NCBI RefSeq assembly: GCF_003473485.1
Contig: NC_053043.1
Location: 11,852,001-11,916,000, forward strand
Direction: 5' to 3'
Length of the DNA: 64,000 bases
Origin: Medicago truncatula
Lineage: Eukaryota > Streptophyta > Magnoliopsida > Fabales > Fabaceae
The position numbers were made by a program, and so were the translations under genes. How positions within the stretch are numbered: the first letter of the stretch is position 1; each line of letters begins with the position of its first letter. A model generated the notes under the pieces. It was not told the origin of the DNA, searched no databases, and saw only the letters and a program-made list of their open reading frames with translations. Below are positions 48,432 through 58,601 of the stretch, piece after piece.

Positions 48432-49994
48432 CTCATCCCTAAAGAAATTGGTAGGATCAACTTCATCTTTTACCTGAGCCAATCTTTCAAAATTAGACTT
48501 GAAATATTTCACGCCCCAAGATTTTGCTTCTTCATAACTTGTATTTTCTCTATTTACTCCTAAATCAAGGTCCCTATAATTCAAATATGCAGCTCTTGGA
48601 CCCTTTGATACATAAGGTGTCATGTATGCATATAACCTTCTAATCCAATCCACATGCTTTGGTGTTTCTTCATTTTTCTCCCAATCTACCAAATATTGGA
48701 TACCATAAATGATCCCATTTCTATGTGGAAATGGAGTTTCTGTTTCTGAAATCTCACTCATTCTCCCTCCATATGGTGTCATAATCAAAGTTGGTCTGTC
48801 TTCTTCAAGTATCAAGTTCCACAACCCTTCCAAACCTGACATAGGAATTGGATCTGTTACATAGTCTGATTTAGCTTTGAAACTTGTAAGTGTTGTGTTT
48901 CTTTGAAGTAACACTTCCAATGAACCATTGATGGAATGACCTGTTAAATAAAGAACAGATTGAATCCAACTCATCTCAGTGCAATTATCACGTTGCAAAC
49001 CTAATTCTTCGAAGTTGTTTTGCATCAAAGGTAGCAAGTCGTCGGATTTCCCAAGATACAGTCCTGTGAAAGAAACAGTTACAGTTTTTCCACTATCAGA
49101 AGATGAATTAGCAGCTATTCCCAAAACTGAGTGAAGAAAAAGTTCACTAGGAAGCTTGTTTGCTATAATTTGCCATTTCATGAAAAGGGTAGTAGCATTT
49201 TGATCTAATCTATTTGGAATATCGAAAATTGTCACTATTAAAGGGACACGTACAAGCTTGACTTTCCATGCAGTAATCACTCCAAAGCTTGATCCTCCAC
49301 CTCCTCTTATAGCCCAAAATAAATCTTCACCCATCATTTCTCTATTTAGAATGTTTCCGTTAACATCGATTATTTGAGCATCAATTATATTATCAGTTGC
49401 AAGACCATATTTTCTAAATATGGTACCAAATCCACCTCCGCTGAAGTGACCTCCGACACCGACAGTAGGACAACTACCTGCTGGAAAACCATGAAGATTA
49501 CTTTTATTTGCAATTGCATAGTAGAGTTCTCCAAGAGTAGCACCTGCTTGAACCCATGCATTTTCTTCTTTGATGTCAATAGTTATTGACCTAAGGTTTC
49601 TGAGATCAATCATTAAGAATGGAACATTAGAGACATAAGAAAGACCTTCATAGTCATGTCCACCACTCCTAACTCTTATTTCTAGGCCTTGTTTTTTTGA
49701 ACAAATTATTGTTTTTTGGATTTGGAATAGATCATTTGGAATAACAATAAGGTAAGGTTTTGGAACTGAACTTTCTAAGAATCTGTTGTTTCTTATGGAA
49801 GATTGTAAAAGAGGTGTATAAGATGAACTGTTTTGAGTGAGTATTACTTTTGTAGTTGAGTTTGAATTTTCTAAACCTGATGAAAAACATTGAAGGAAAC
49901 TGCTTTCAATGTCATGAGAAATATATGTTTGAGGGAAAATTGAGATGAAAATTATGACTGATAAGAGTGCTAATTTTGTGTATGCAAATCCCAT
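48375..49994 (-). CDS. BBE-like 3: berberine-bridge-enzyme-like FAD oxidoreductase with SINE-encoded C-terminus
   Basis: Intronless, 539 residues, starting MGFAYTKLALLSVIIFIS (signal peptide). The in-frame ATG 28 codons upstream lies beside the TATA box and is rejected. It is highly similar to BBE-like 2 throughout, with no frameshift or premature stop. His113 and Cys175 for bicovalent FAD, Val178, Phe189, Gly431, Gln433 and Tyr473 are all as in BBE-like 2, so it is an oxidase-type enzyme with the same altered active site. The last 13 or so residues (LSRETSLVDKDNA) and the TAA stop come from an inserted SINE; BBE-like 2 ends PPLSY instead. The old 3' coding sequence survives at 48261-48297 beyond the insert. 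The conserved fold ends at EQSI, so the enzyme is probably still functional. Confidence 0.9.
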   Translation of the reverse strand: MGFAYTKLALLSVIIFISIFPQTYISHDIESSFLQCFSSGLENSNSTTKVILTQNSSSYTPLLQSSIRNNRFLESSVPKPYLIVIPNDLFQIQKTIICSKKQGLEIRVRSGGHDYEGLSYVSNVPFLMIDLRNLRSITIDIKEENAWVQAGATLGELYYAIANKSNLHGFPAGSCPTVGVGGHFSGGGFGTIFRKYGLATDNIIDAQIIDVNGNILNREMMGEDLFWAIRGGGGSSFGVITAWKVKLVRVPLIVTIFDIPNRLDQNATTLFMKWQIIANKLPSELFLHSVLGIAANSSSDSGKTVTVSFTGLYLGKSDDLLPLMQNNFEELGLQRDNCTEMSWIQSVLYLTGHSINGSLEVLLQRNTTLTSFKAKSDYVTDPIPMSGLEGLWNLILEEDRPTLIMTPYGGRMSEISETETPFPHRNGIIYGIQYLVDWEKNEETPKHVDWIRRLYAYMTPYVSKGPRAAYLNYRDLDLGVNRENTSYEEAKSWGVKYFKSNFERLAQVKDEVDPTNFFRDEQSILPLSRETSLVDKDNA

Positions 49995-50053
49995 GTTTAT
50001 TTGGAAATAGATTTCATATATTTCAATGATGAGAATTCGTGAGGAATTGGCCT

Positions 50054-50061
50054 TATTTATA
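50054..50061 (-). promoter_or_regulatory. TATA box of BBE-like 3
   Basis: TATAAATA on the minus strand lies 60 bases upstream of the ATG at 49994. This is the same spacing as in BBE-like 1. Confidence 0.5.
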
Positions 50062-50239
50062 ATAATTCTAGATGCCAAATTACTGATGAAATAGTAGAAC
50101 TAATTAATGCATCAATGGAAAAATGATCTTGTAAAAATTGGAATTGTTAAGCATATTGGCTTGCTTAGCTTAAAGTCAATAATAGGATGGTGCAATGGAG
50201 AAACTAGCATGGTAGGATGGTGACAATGGAGAGACTATC

Positions 50240-50600
50240 TTAACTTGTATCATACTCTCTGGGTTGAATAGACCTCGCCCTCGAGTTTATATCAAGTTTA
50301 TCATCCAAATATGGTGAAAGGTTGAATACATCGAAGGTTATAATTGAAACACCATAAGTTCCTAGAAGTTCTACCTTGTAAGCGTTGTTTTTGATTTTTG
50401 ACACTATATCTTAAAGGGACCATGAGCTCATGGAGGCCACTCGACATTCAGTTGATTTGGAAACTGATCTTTTGTCACTAAAGACACCGATAACCTTGAT
50501 TTCATTGACTTCATTTGGTGGTATGGGAGTTAACTTGACTTTTACTTCATCTTTGACAAAGGAATATGTGTTGCATAACCATCATTATTTCTTCTAAATA
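50240..50600 (-). pseudogene. Ty3/gypsy retrotransposon relic (end of Pol)
   Basis: The minus strand reads 'IVSKIKNNAYKVELLGTYGV', then 'FDVFNLSPYLDDKLDINSRA', to a stop at 50240. This is the chromodomain-like tail after integrase in plant Ty3/gypsy elements ('KINDNAYKLELP... NVADLSPY' type). Further upstream 'VKDEVKVKLTPIPPNEV' resembles the linker after the gypsy protease, so parts of Pol between them are deleted. No LTRs are seen. Confidence 0.55.
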
Positions 50601-51154
50601 AGTGGTTTTCACATGTATCAATTTTTTTCTTTTGTGTTTTTTCGTTATTTCGATGTTTGAGTGCGACGTTGTTTGATTTTGTGTCTTGTTGCGGTGTTTA
50701 TTTGATTCCTATAGAAAGATCAGCTTCAGTCGATTACAGATTCAATCAATAACTCAGATGCCAACGTTGCAGATCCAGAAGCATAGGTATTTCAATGACT
50801 TAGATTCTACATATTAATTTAGATATGTTGTGAGTTAATTTGTATGCAGAACATATATTTGAGCTCAATAGAAAATAATATCTTTCGAATCCATTATTTC
50901 TTATTAGTTGGTAATTGGATCTAATTTTTACAATTATGTGTCTAGGATAACATAAGTCAACAAAGTACTTAAAGTCACTGTCTTGGTTTAAAACACTATT
51001 CTTTGATAACAACTCCTTAATATCTTAGGGGAGTTTGTAATATCATCAAAGATTTTATGAACTTTAATTTTTAAATCCACAATTAAATAAATAGACCTAA
51101 ATTTATTATCGGCGAACAATTATATCAGATCAAGTTCAAAAGTTATGTTAATAA

Positions 51155-51572
51155 TTAGGCAATTTCTACGGTACACCCACAAATTAAGGTGTACCGGTAC
51201 TCTCGCTTACAATTTTTATAAATTAACTATCATTTTTTATGAAAGAAAATAGGTGTTTGTTGACATATATATTTTAGAAAATATCATTTTATAAAAAAAA
51301 AAAACATCATTTCATTTTTTAGAAAAATCATACTAAATTTTTCTACATTTTATTGTAAAAAATAATCAAAATTCTCTATTATGAGTAATATGAATTCAGA
51401 AAAATCAAATTTTATTGTGTTGACGTTTTTGGTAAATAAGATTTAGTTATTATAATTATAGGTGATAGAAAATATTTTTTTTCCTACAAAAAATAACACA
51501 TTTAACTATTAATTTAAGGATTTGGTGTACCAATACACTCAAATTGTTGGGTGTACCATAGAATTTTCCTAA
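51155..51572. mobile_element. MITE with 'ggtacaccca' terminal inverted repeats
   Basis: Left end 'ttaggcaatttctacggtac' followed by 'acccacaaatt'; right end 'aattgttgggtgtaccatag' followed by 'aattttcctaa'. The arms are inverted repeats of about 45 bp with a 418-bp total length. The core is AT-rich and non-coding. Confidence 0.7.
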
Positions 51573-52789
51573 TAGTTATCTAAATAATACTCATGTTTGT
51601 AGTTTGATAGAAAAATACTCAACAACATAAGAGTTCATCTAAAAAACCCAATAAATAGAATTAAACAACATAAATGAATAAAACCAGAGATATCTTGCAC
51701 GTAAGAATTTCTTCTCCAACTTGATTTATTTTCTCCATTTCCCATCCGTGTTGGTATTCTTCATTGAATACTCCTTACGCAACTTTATTTTCTCATGTCC
51801 TTCTCTTTGCGTATTCGTTCTCCTTCTGACGGTGTTGTATTTTCCTCTTCTGATGTGAGATGCCTCTCTTATATCCATGTCAAATTTAATTTTTCCAATA
51901 TCTTTCCTGTCTCTCAGGTCAAACAAAAGGGCTAATCATATTCTACTTGGCCCACTTATCTCTTCTATTCCAAGTTCCACCACACACGCATGTGTTATAT
52001 CTTTGAGTTCATCTACTTTTCTACTTGTTAGGTTTCGAACTGAGTTTCTCGAGGTTGAAGAGAGAAACTCTCAACCAAATGACCTCTCGTGAGATAGGTT
52101 GGGTTCATCTACTATATTACTATATTATAATTTATTATATTATTATTATTTAGAAGATAAATAAAAAAAACTCAATTTAACTAATTACGAGCATTGAAAT
52201 ATGTTTCGGATTTGGTTTTGGCCTGATACACTACAACCCAATAACCCATAATCCACACCGGGTCAGAGGCGACATGGAACCTTTTGTGGAAGTCGTCGCA
52301 AGCAAGCACGACTACGACGATCAGAGATACGATCTCTAACTAAATTCGTTGTTTCTCTCCGGGTTTTACAGAGACAACTATGACTAAGCACCCGTATATA
52401 GAGAGAACTACATGCCATTCCAGAGACATATTCGTTCTTCACCACTTTTATCAACTCTTCTAGATGGTTCTTTCTAGATTCTCTTTTGTAATACCATTGT
52501 CTTCTCACTGAAGAATTACCTTCGCCATTGTTTTTTGTTATGTGCAAACTCAAACTTATATGAAACAAAATTTGTTACCTATAATAATGGTTTCATAGAA
52601 AGTTAAAATTTTATAAATAAGATCATTAACATTCTTAAAAATTACAAGTACAAAATAGAAGAACAATTCCATGAAAAAAGATAGGACATTAAATTTATAA
52701 TAAAGATAAAGTGTGTGCAAAAAAAATAGAATTTATTAGTGGATTAAAATGAGACATAATTATGGGTAAAATGGGTTGTTGAATACTAC
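51573..52789. other. Gene-free spacer
   Basis: AT-rich; a GC-richer patch at 52240-52390 has no recognisable coding motif. Confidence 0.35.
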
Positions 52790-53385
52790 ATAAAAGAGAG
52801 AAATGTGCTACTTATCAGAGTTCCTCCACAAGCTTCATGGGTAATAGAAAAAGTCTTTGTTGTAGCTTATGATAATGTTCTCCAACAACCAAACTTTTCT
52901 ATCAAGATGTATAATGTCTTAAGAGGTGATTTTGCAAAAGCTAGTTGGAGGAAAATGATTTGAAGTAACCTGCCCCTCCATAATGTTTGTTTGTTAATTG
53001 GTTAACTATTCTTTCTAGATTGCCAACTTGTGAGAGGTTGAACAAGGTTGGTATACATTGTGACTAATTGTGTATTTTGTGTAAAAAGGAGAGTGTATTT
53101 TGTATATTTTGTGTATTGAGTATTCTGATGGTGAATGGACAGGTATCTTGCAATGGAGGCCCATAAACAATAATACTAGCAATTTGCAATTCGTGATGCA
53201 ATATCTTCTGAGAAAGTACAACAGGAACAGTGGTATCCATCAGTTAACTAGAATGATTGTGAGTGTGACTCAATATTTGATTTGGAAGGAGAGAAATAGT
53301 AGAAGATTTCAAAACATGCATCAGTACTCGTTTGCCATATCAAATCAATTTTTTACATTAGAGGGCTAAAATCTAAGAATCTAAA
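52790..53385 (+). pseudogene. LINE relic: zf-RVT region
   Basis: The plus strand reads 'RVPPQASWVIEKVF', then 'DFAKASWRKMI', and after stops and shifts 'NCVFCVKR', 'QYLLRKYNRNSGI' and 'SVTQYLIWKERNSRRF'. This order matches the C-terminal zf-RVT domain of LINE reverse transcriptases (WRKLI ... CxxC ... IWKERNxRxF). It is broken in at least four places. Confidence 0.6.
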
Positions 53386-53426
53386 GAGCTCAATGTCAAG
53401 TTTGTAAGGCCTTAAGTTTGAATTCT

Positions 53427-54152
53427 GCTCTTCACCCATCAGTTTTCGCTCGCGCCCTGCAGCGTTGCCTAAATTACCCTTGCGCAAGTTAAGACACGCT
53501 GCGTGTCTTAACTTGCGCACGTTATATTTTGTGAGTCACTTAAGTAGCGCAGCGTGAGTTAACTCACGCAACAGTTACTTAAGTCGTTTATCAGCAAAAT
53601 AGAGACAAAGTTCCTCATTTTTCCAACTTCTCCAAACACTAAATTTTCCCCTCCAGGTGCAATTTTCACCATTCTTGCGCCATTCAAAGCCAATTTCTCC
53701 CACAATATCAAGTAAGTGATGATTACCCTACTTAATTGCATTTAACTTGTAGAAATTTTAGTTTTTTTTTGAAGAAATATAATATTTTTACGTTGTTATG
53801 ACATTATTCGTTATTTTATTCCGTTATTTTTCTTAATATACTTACGAGTTAATGCTTGATTGAATGAATGCTTGAATGAATGATGAAAAATGTTTGCTTG
53901 AATGAATGTATGAAAGAAGGATTGAAAAAATAGGGAAAATAGAGGTTTATGCCTCTTCTGGTTGTATGCACAGACTGTGCGTGAGTTAACTCACGCATGT
54001 GCTAATGGCTGCGTGAGTTAACTCACGCAGTGTTTTACATATGCGCAACGTTAGTTAACTAGTGCATAGTTTTACACTTGCGTGAGTTAACTAGCGCAAG
54101 GGTAAATTTGAAACGGCTGCAGGGTACGAGCAAAATGTGATGGGTGAAGAGC
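53427..54152 (+). mobile_element. Internally deleted derivative of the PMD transposon, 8-bp target duplication
   Basis: Ends gctcttcacccatcag and 'gatgggtgaagagc' are inverted repeats extending about 60 bp. Flanking octamers tgaattct (53419-53426) and tgaattcc (54153-54160) match at 7 of 8. Inside, the 'caagtaagtgatgattaccc' region and the 'gcttgattgaatgaatgctt' tract match the PMD element at 42892-46033 in opposite orientation, but the PMD gene is gone. Palindromic gcgtgagttaactcacgc-type motifs occur about six times near the two ends. Confidence 0.8.
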
Positions 54153-54509
54153 TGAATTCCTTAGGTTTTTCTTGTTTTGTCAGAGCTGGACGTAAGATCC
54201 CTCGTATATATATCTCTATTTTTTTTAAAAAAAGTATAACATAAAGGAAAAAAAAAGCTCAAAAAATCTAATTCCTTAACTTAATATTAATATGCTAAAA
54301 TGACACTTAAAAAAGAAATAAGGGGAGTAAAAATTACAATTTAATATAAATATGTACATGATACATATTTATTATTTATAAATTTATATAAAAAATATAA
54401 ATATTTATCAGTGATATATAAAAAAAACATAAGATACATTAACATCATCTTTATCATTAATGTCATATTTATCTTCTGTAGTATTTTGACATATATATAT
54501 ATATATATT

Positions 54510-54642
54510 TTTTTGGTCTTAGATGAAGTGGTAATCCACTGAAATTAAAACTCACATACAACTGTGAGGTTCCGGGTTCGAACCCAGGTCACGACGTCCG
54601 ACCTTGCAATTTCGGCATTTGCCAGTTGAGCTAGGACTTCTG
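54510..54642 (-). mobile_element. tRNA-derived SINE, 'gagctaggacttctgg' family, copy 1
   Basis: On the minus strand: ccagaagtcctagctcaact (A-box), then 'ctgggttcgaacccgg' (B-box), and a 3' A-rich tail beside an (AT)n tract. The heptamer gacatat flanks it (54488-54494 and 54643-54649). Confidence 0.75.
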
Positions 54643-54726
54643 GACATATTTTTAATCTACCAATTTATAATATCAATAATAATTGTATCAATATTTTTCG
54701 AGTCAAAGAAAATTATCTCAATGTTT

Positions 54727-54871
54727 TTATCTTTTTTTTTGGTAGATAGATGAAATGACAAAGCCATTATAAACTTACACACACAAGTGGAGGTACCGGG
54801 GTTCGAACCTCAATAATAGCATCCGGCCTAACAATTTCGACATTTTACCAATTGAGCTAGGACTTCTGGAT
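54727..54871 (-). mobile_element. tRNA-derived SINE, 'gagctaggacttctgg' family, copy 2
   Basis: Same layout as the neighbour at 54510, with B-box 'gaggttcgaaccccgg' and a T run (A tail on the minus strand). The flanking 12-mer atctcaatgttt is perfect at 54715-54726 and 54872-54883. Confidence 0.8.
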
Positions 54872-55288
54872 ATCTCAATGTTTATATCTTTAACGTCATC
54901 TCTATAATTAATTTTTTCTTATTCCTCAATGCAACAAACATTTCATGCGAAGCACTATACACATACTTTGCAGGTATCTTAATGATGATTGATGTGTGTG
55001 GAGCAAAAATGCAGGGGTGTGTAATACAATATCCTTTTTTGAAACATATATACTAAGGCTACAAGTCATTCTAAAAACTGAGGGGGAATTTCACTTGAAA
55101 GTATTGCTATTTGCACCCTTGATTTTCCTAAAATGAGTTTGAGTTTGCTATGTTTATCTACCAAGTGAAAGTTTAGTGGGACTTATTTGTGGAATCCACT
55201 TGTTTTCATGATTGGCTTTAGTTTTCATCACAAATTAGAAACTTATCCCAACAGTAGCAGCATGATTTGAGTAATAAAGTAACATTTT

Positions 55289-55380
55289 TTTTTTTTTTTT
55301 TTTATGGTCGGGGTTCGAACCCCTAACCTTACATATTATTATACATTGTCCATACCAACTGAGTTAAGCTCATGAGGACG
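55289..55380 (-). mobile_element. tRNA-derived SINE with perfect 10-bp target duplication
   Basis: On the minus strand: cgtcctcatgagcttaactc then 'agttgg' (A-box), B-box 'ggggttcgaaccccg', and an A tail of about 15 bases. gtaacatttt flanks it at 55279-55288 and 55381-55390. This is the cleanest copy of the family that also hit BBE-like 3. Confidence 0.85.
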
Positions 55381-55390
55381 GTAACATTTT

Positions 55391-56439
55391 ACTTTACACT
55401 TGTTGGATAAATCTACAATATTATATCAAACATCCCTTAAATGATTATATGAATATATTCAGAGTCTTCCCCCCTTAGATTTCATATTATATTGCTGCTT
55501 TATTTGAGTTAATCAAATCGTTTTATGTCATTGGTCTTTTAGTATATAAGCTCAATATATCTATGGACTCTCACTAGTGACTAAAGTAACAATTTTGAAT
55601 GACACTATGACTCATGAAGTGTACATGGACATAATGAGGACAAATTGTACCGCTGAATTGGAATTGACACAAATGTGGCTGAAGTAGAATTGTTTTTGTC
55701 AAGTCATAAGCTGTAGGTTGCATGCTTGCACGATGTACAGTCTATTGGAGTATTAAAGTAGTAGACAAAGTCCATTGGTTAAATGTTGAATTTCCTGATT
55801 TTGAGAATAAGATTTAAGTTTGGTGAATTTTCCACCATTATCATAATAGAAACTTTCTATTTTATAATTGAATTGATTTTCCACAAGTGGACAAATCAAA
55901 GTTGAATCTTATAGGAAGCAACCACGCAGTTAAGCAAAAACTAGTGTCATTATTGAATTTTGTCCTTGTTTCTATAAGCTTAAGATTTCGATCATCTAGA
56001 TGAGTCTTCCTCAAAGTTTGAAAGATGGCAACGGAGCTCGAACCTAAAACCTTTCGATTTTGAGATTTTAAACTTAGTGTTTTATTGATATATTTATCCA
56101 TTAACATGAAATATTTTCACTAATTATCCATGTAATTGTAACAAAATTAATTTTAAAAATTGAAAAATCAATATAACTCACCGGTCAAAGTCAAAAAAGA
56201 ACCGGACAAAAAAAAGTTAAAAGTCAATGAGGATAAGTCACAACACACACATATTACACACATATACACGCACCAGGCTGTTACTTGTTAAACCAAGTTA
56301 ACAAGTACAGTAATTACAAAAGATGCTAATTGCATGCTCAAATTAACTCACCGCCATTATAATTGGTTTAATGAATATAGATTTTTTTTTTTTAAGGAAA
56401 TATGCTTATAGCATTTCATTAATAATAAGAGGTTCAATA
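55391..56439. other. Gene-free spacer
   Basis: AT-rich sequence; nothing recognisable apart from a faint tRNA-like 'gagctcgaacctaaaacc' near 56034. Confidence 0.4.
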
Positions 56440-57560
56440 TAATTGGGTATCTGAAAATAAATAACGGGACTAGCTAGTAACGTGGCTTCTCCTGCAAGAA
56501 CATGAGCAACCTCGTTTGCTTGTCGCCTAACAAACTCCACCCTAGAGTTGGTAAAGAAAGAACTAAACAGAGACTGACATGATGAGATAATGCACCCAAA
56601 TTCAGAGTGTCATCTCGATTAGCATGGAAGGCATCATAAGTAAGTTTGGAATCCGTTTCAAATCGACGTTGTCAAATTGCATATCACTTAACCACTGCAA
56701 GGAAGAATGAAGACCCAACGCTTCACCAACGTCCAAAGAATAGACACATGGGTAACTAACAACCTTAGACAAGACAAATGTACCTTCTGAATCCCGAACA
56801 CAGATACCCACGCCAATACGGTTAAGATGAGAGCAAAATGCATCATCAATATTACACTTATGCCTAACTGGTAAAGGGTGTTGCCAACTAGACGGTGTCA
56901 TAGATGTCGAGCTGCCAACTGCGGCCGAAATTCCCCCTCTAGCGGATGGCTGCAGTTGTTACTAGGGAATAGGATCAGCTACAGTGGGAACATTAGCAAA
57001 CTACCAGTCATCCCAAACTCGAAGATTTCGATGCTTCAAAATACTCCAAAACGTTGATGCTAATCGTTGATTAAATTCAATGAACAAAGTTTCCGACAAA
57101 AGAAAAATAGTATCAGTTGTCGAAATAGTAGGAGACAAGGCGTGTTGGATAGCTCCCCAAAGGCCTATCATTTGCCAAACTTGGACAGCAAAAGGGCAAT
57201 TGAAAAATACATGAGCAAGAACTTCATGATGTGATGGACAACTAACACAGTTTGTAGGACATTGAACGCCCTTGTCAAGGAGATGAACACGAGTCGGAAG
57301 GCAACCCCGACACATACACCACACTATATTCTTAACTTTAGGGGGAACCTTGAGCTTCCAGATGCCGAACCAATAACTCGAGCGTCGAAGATGAGAGGAG
57401 TCAATAAGTTCCTCAACACATAATCTGTAAGCACTATGGACAGAATACTGACCATGCCTTTCAGCTTTCCAAATGAGTCGATCCTCTTGTACCTGCGCAA
57501 TAAGCGGTGTGTGAAGAATCTTATCAGCTATATCAACACTGAATACCCTGACACATACAC
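56440..57560 (-). pseudogene. LINE relic: zf-RVT and RNase H domains
   Basis: The minus strand keeps one open frame from about 57560 to 57001: 'LHTPLIAQVQEDRLIWKAER', 'YWFGIWKLKVPPKVKNIVW', 'CVSCPSHHEVLAHVFFNCPF', the zf-RVT domain of L1-like LINEs. After a stop, the RNase H domain follows: 'GVGICVRDSEGTFVLSKVVS', 'FETDSKLTYDAFHANRDD' after a one-base shift, and 'RVEFVRRQANEVAHVLAGEA'. The reverse transcriptase is missing and the 5' side is cut by a microsatellite. It is the best preserved LINE piece in the window. Confidence 0.8.
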
Positions 57561-57610
<50 letters not shown>

Positions 57611-57627
57611 TTATTATTATTATTATT
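57561..57627. repeat. (AAT)n/(ATT)n inverted microsatellite
   Basis: About 16 AAT units are followed directly by about six ATT units, making a perfect hairpin-forming array. It sits exactly where the LINE reading frame breaks off. Confidence 0.9.
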
Positions 57628-57959
57628 GTGTAAATTTTATATTTAAAAAATGATGTGCTCGTTTTGAAAGTAAAAAAAAAAAACTATGTTCTTTGCTTAG
57701 AAAAAATGAAGATGCAATATGTTTACATATATAATAAATTTTATTAAATATCACAAAAAAGTAGTTGCTGTCTGTAGTGGTTGAGGTTCTATTTAATCAT
57801 TTTAATGTTTTCAGTTTGATTCCCATAACTTCTAGTTTTTTTTAAATATTCTGATTTTTTTCTTCAAATATTAAAAGTCAAAGCACGCATTTACTATAGG
57901 TAATTGGCGTTAATTGGTATTAATTAGAATTAAACGTGCTTAAATGAATTAATTATGAG

Positions 57960-58160
57960 GTTTAACGTTAATTGGTAGGTAGCACGCATTTTTTTCTTCA
58001 ACTACTCGGCCGAGTCATCAGTTTTCGCCGATTTTAACCAGTTCTCGCCGAACTAATTATATGGCCGATCCAAAGACCAGCTCAAACCGGCCTATCCATT
58101 GGTTCACAGTTTGACCGGTCCAACCGACCGATTCGAGCTGAGTTTTAAAACTATGCAAAT
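57960..58160. repeat. Possible hAT-type repeat end
   Basis: A GC-richer segment with 'gaccggtccaaccgaccg' and 'gagctgagttttaaaactat' resembles the terminal region of a common plant hAT-like repeat. Only one end is recognisable. Confidence 0.3.
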
Positions 58161-58545
58161 GCTAAATATTCTTTTATAGAAAAATATATACAAACGTAGT
58201 ATAGTATAAAATAGTACTTCTATGTAGAACCAAAAAGATAGTACATTTTTGTATAATAAAAAAGTAGTTCTAAAAGTATAAGATTTTAGAAATAACTTTT
58301 TGTCAAACAATGTCATAAATGATTGGTTGAATATAAAATATAATTACTAACTTCTCAGTCAAAAGACCAGCTATACTAGGAAAATATCCAATAGTAAGCT
58401 ACCAAAAATAAGAGACAAGATTATTAAAAAAAATAGAAAAATCATTATCATTATTAATTAGTTAATACGACAATTCTCACCTTCTCGACCAACATTTAGA
58501 CGCGTTGGTTGAAGTTTCTACTCAAACATGTTACAAATCCTTTTC

Positions 58546-58552
58546 TATAAAA
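58546..58552 (+). promoter_or_regulatory. TATA box of BBE-like 4
   Basis: TATAAAA lies 50-56 bases upstream of the ATG at 58602, matching the short leaders of the other BBE-like genes. Confidence 0.5.
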
Positions 58553-58601
58553 CCGCACAAATCCTTTATCATTTTTCATATCAGTTATTACAAAAAAAAA
58601 C

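Noticed and set aside
53427-54152. CRISPR-like array because of regularly recurring palindromic repeats
   Set aside because: Plant nuclear context, irregular spacing and transposon termini; these are subterminal transposon repeats.
54560-54600. Possible tRNA gene because of a strong 'ggttcgaaccc' box
   Set aside because: No cloverleaf can be folded around it, and the unit repeats with target duplications: it is a SINE.
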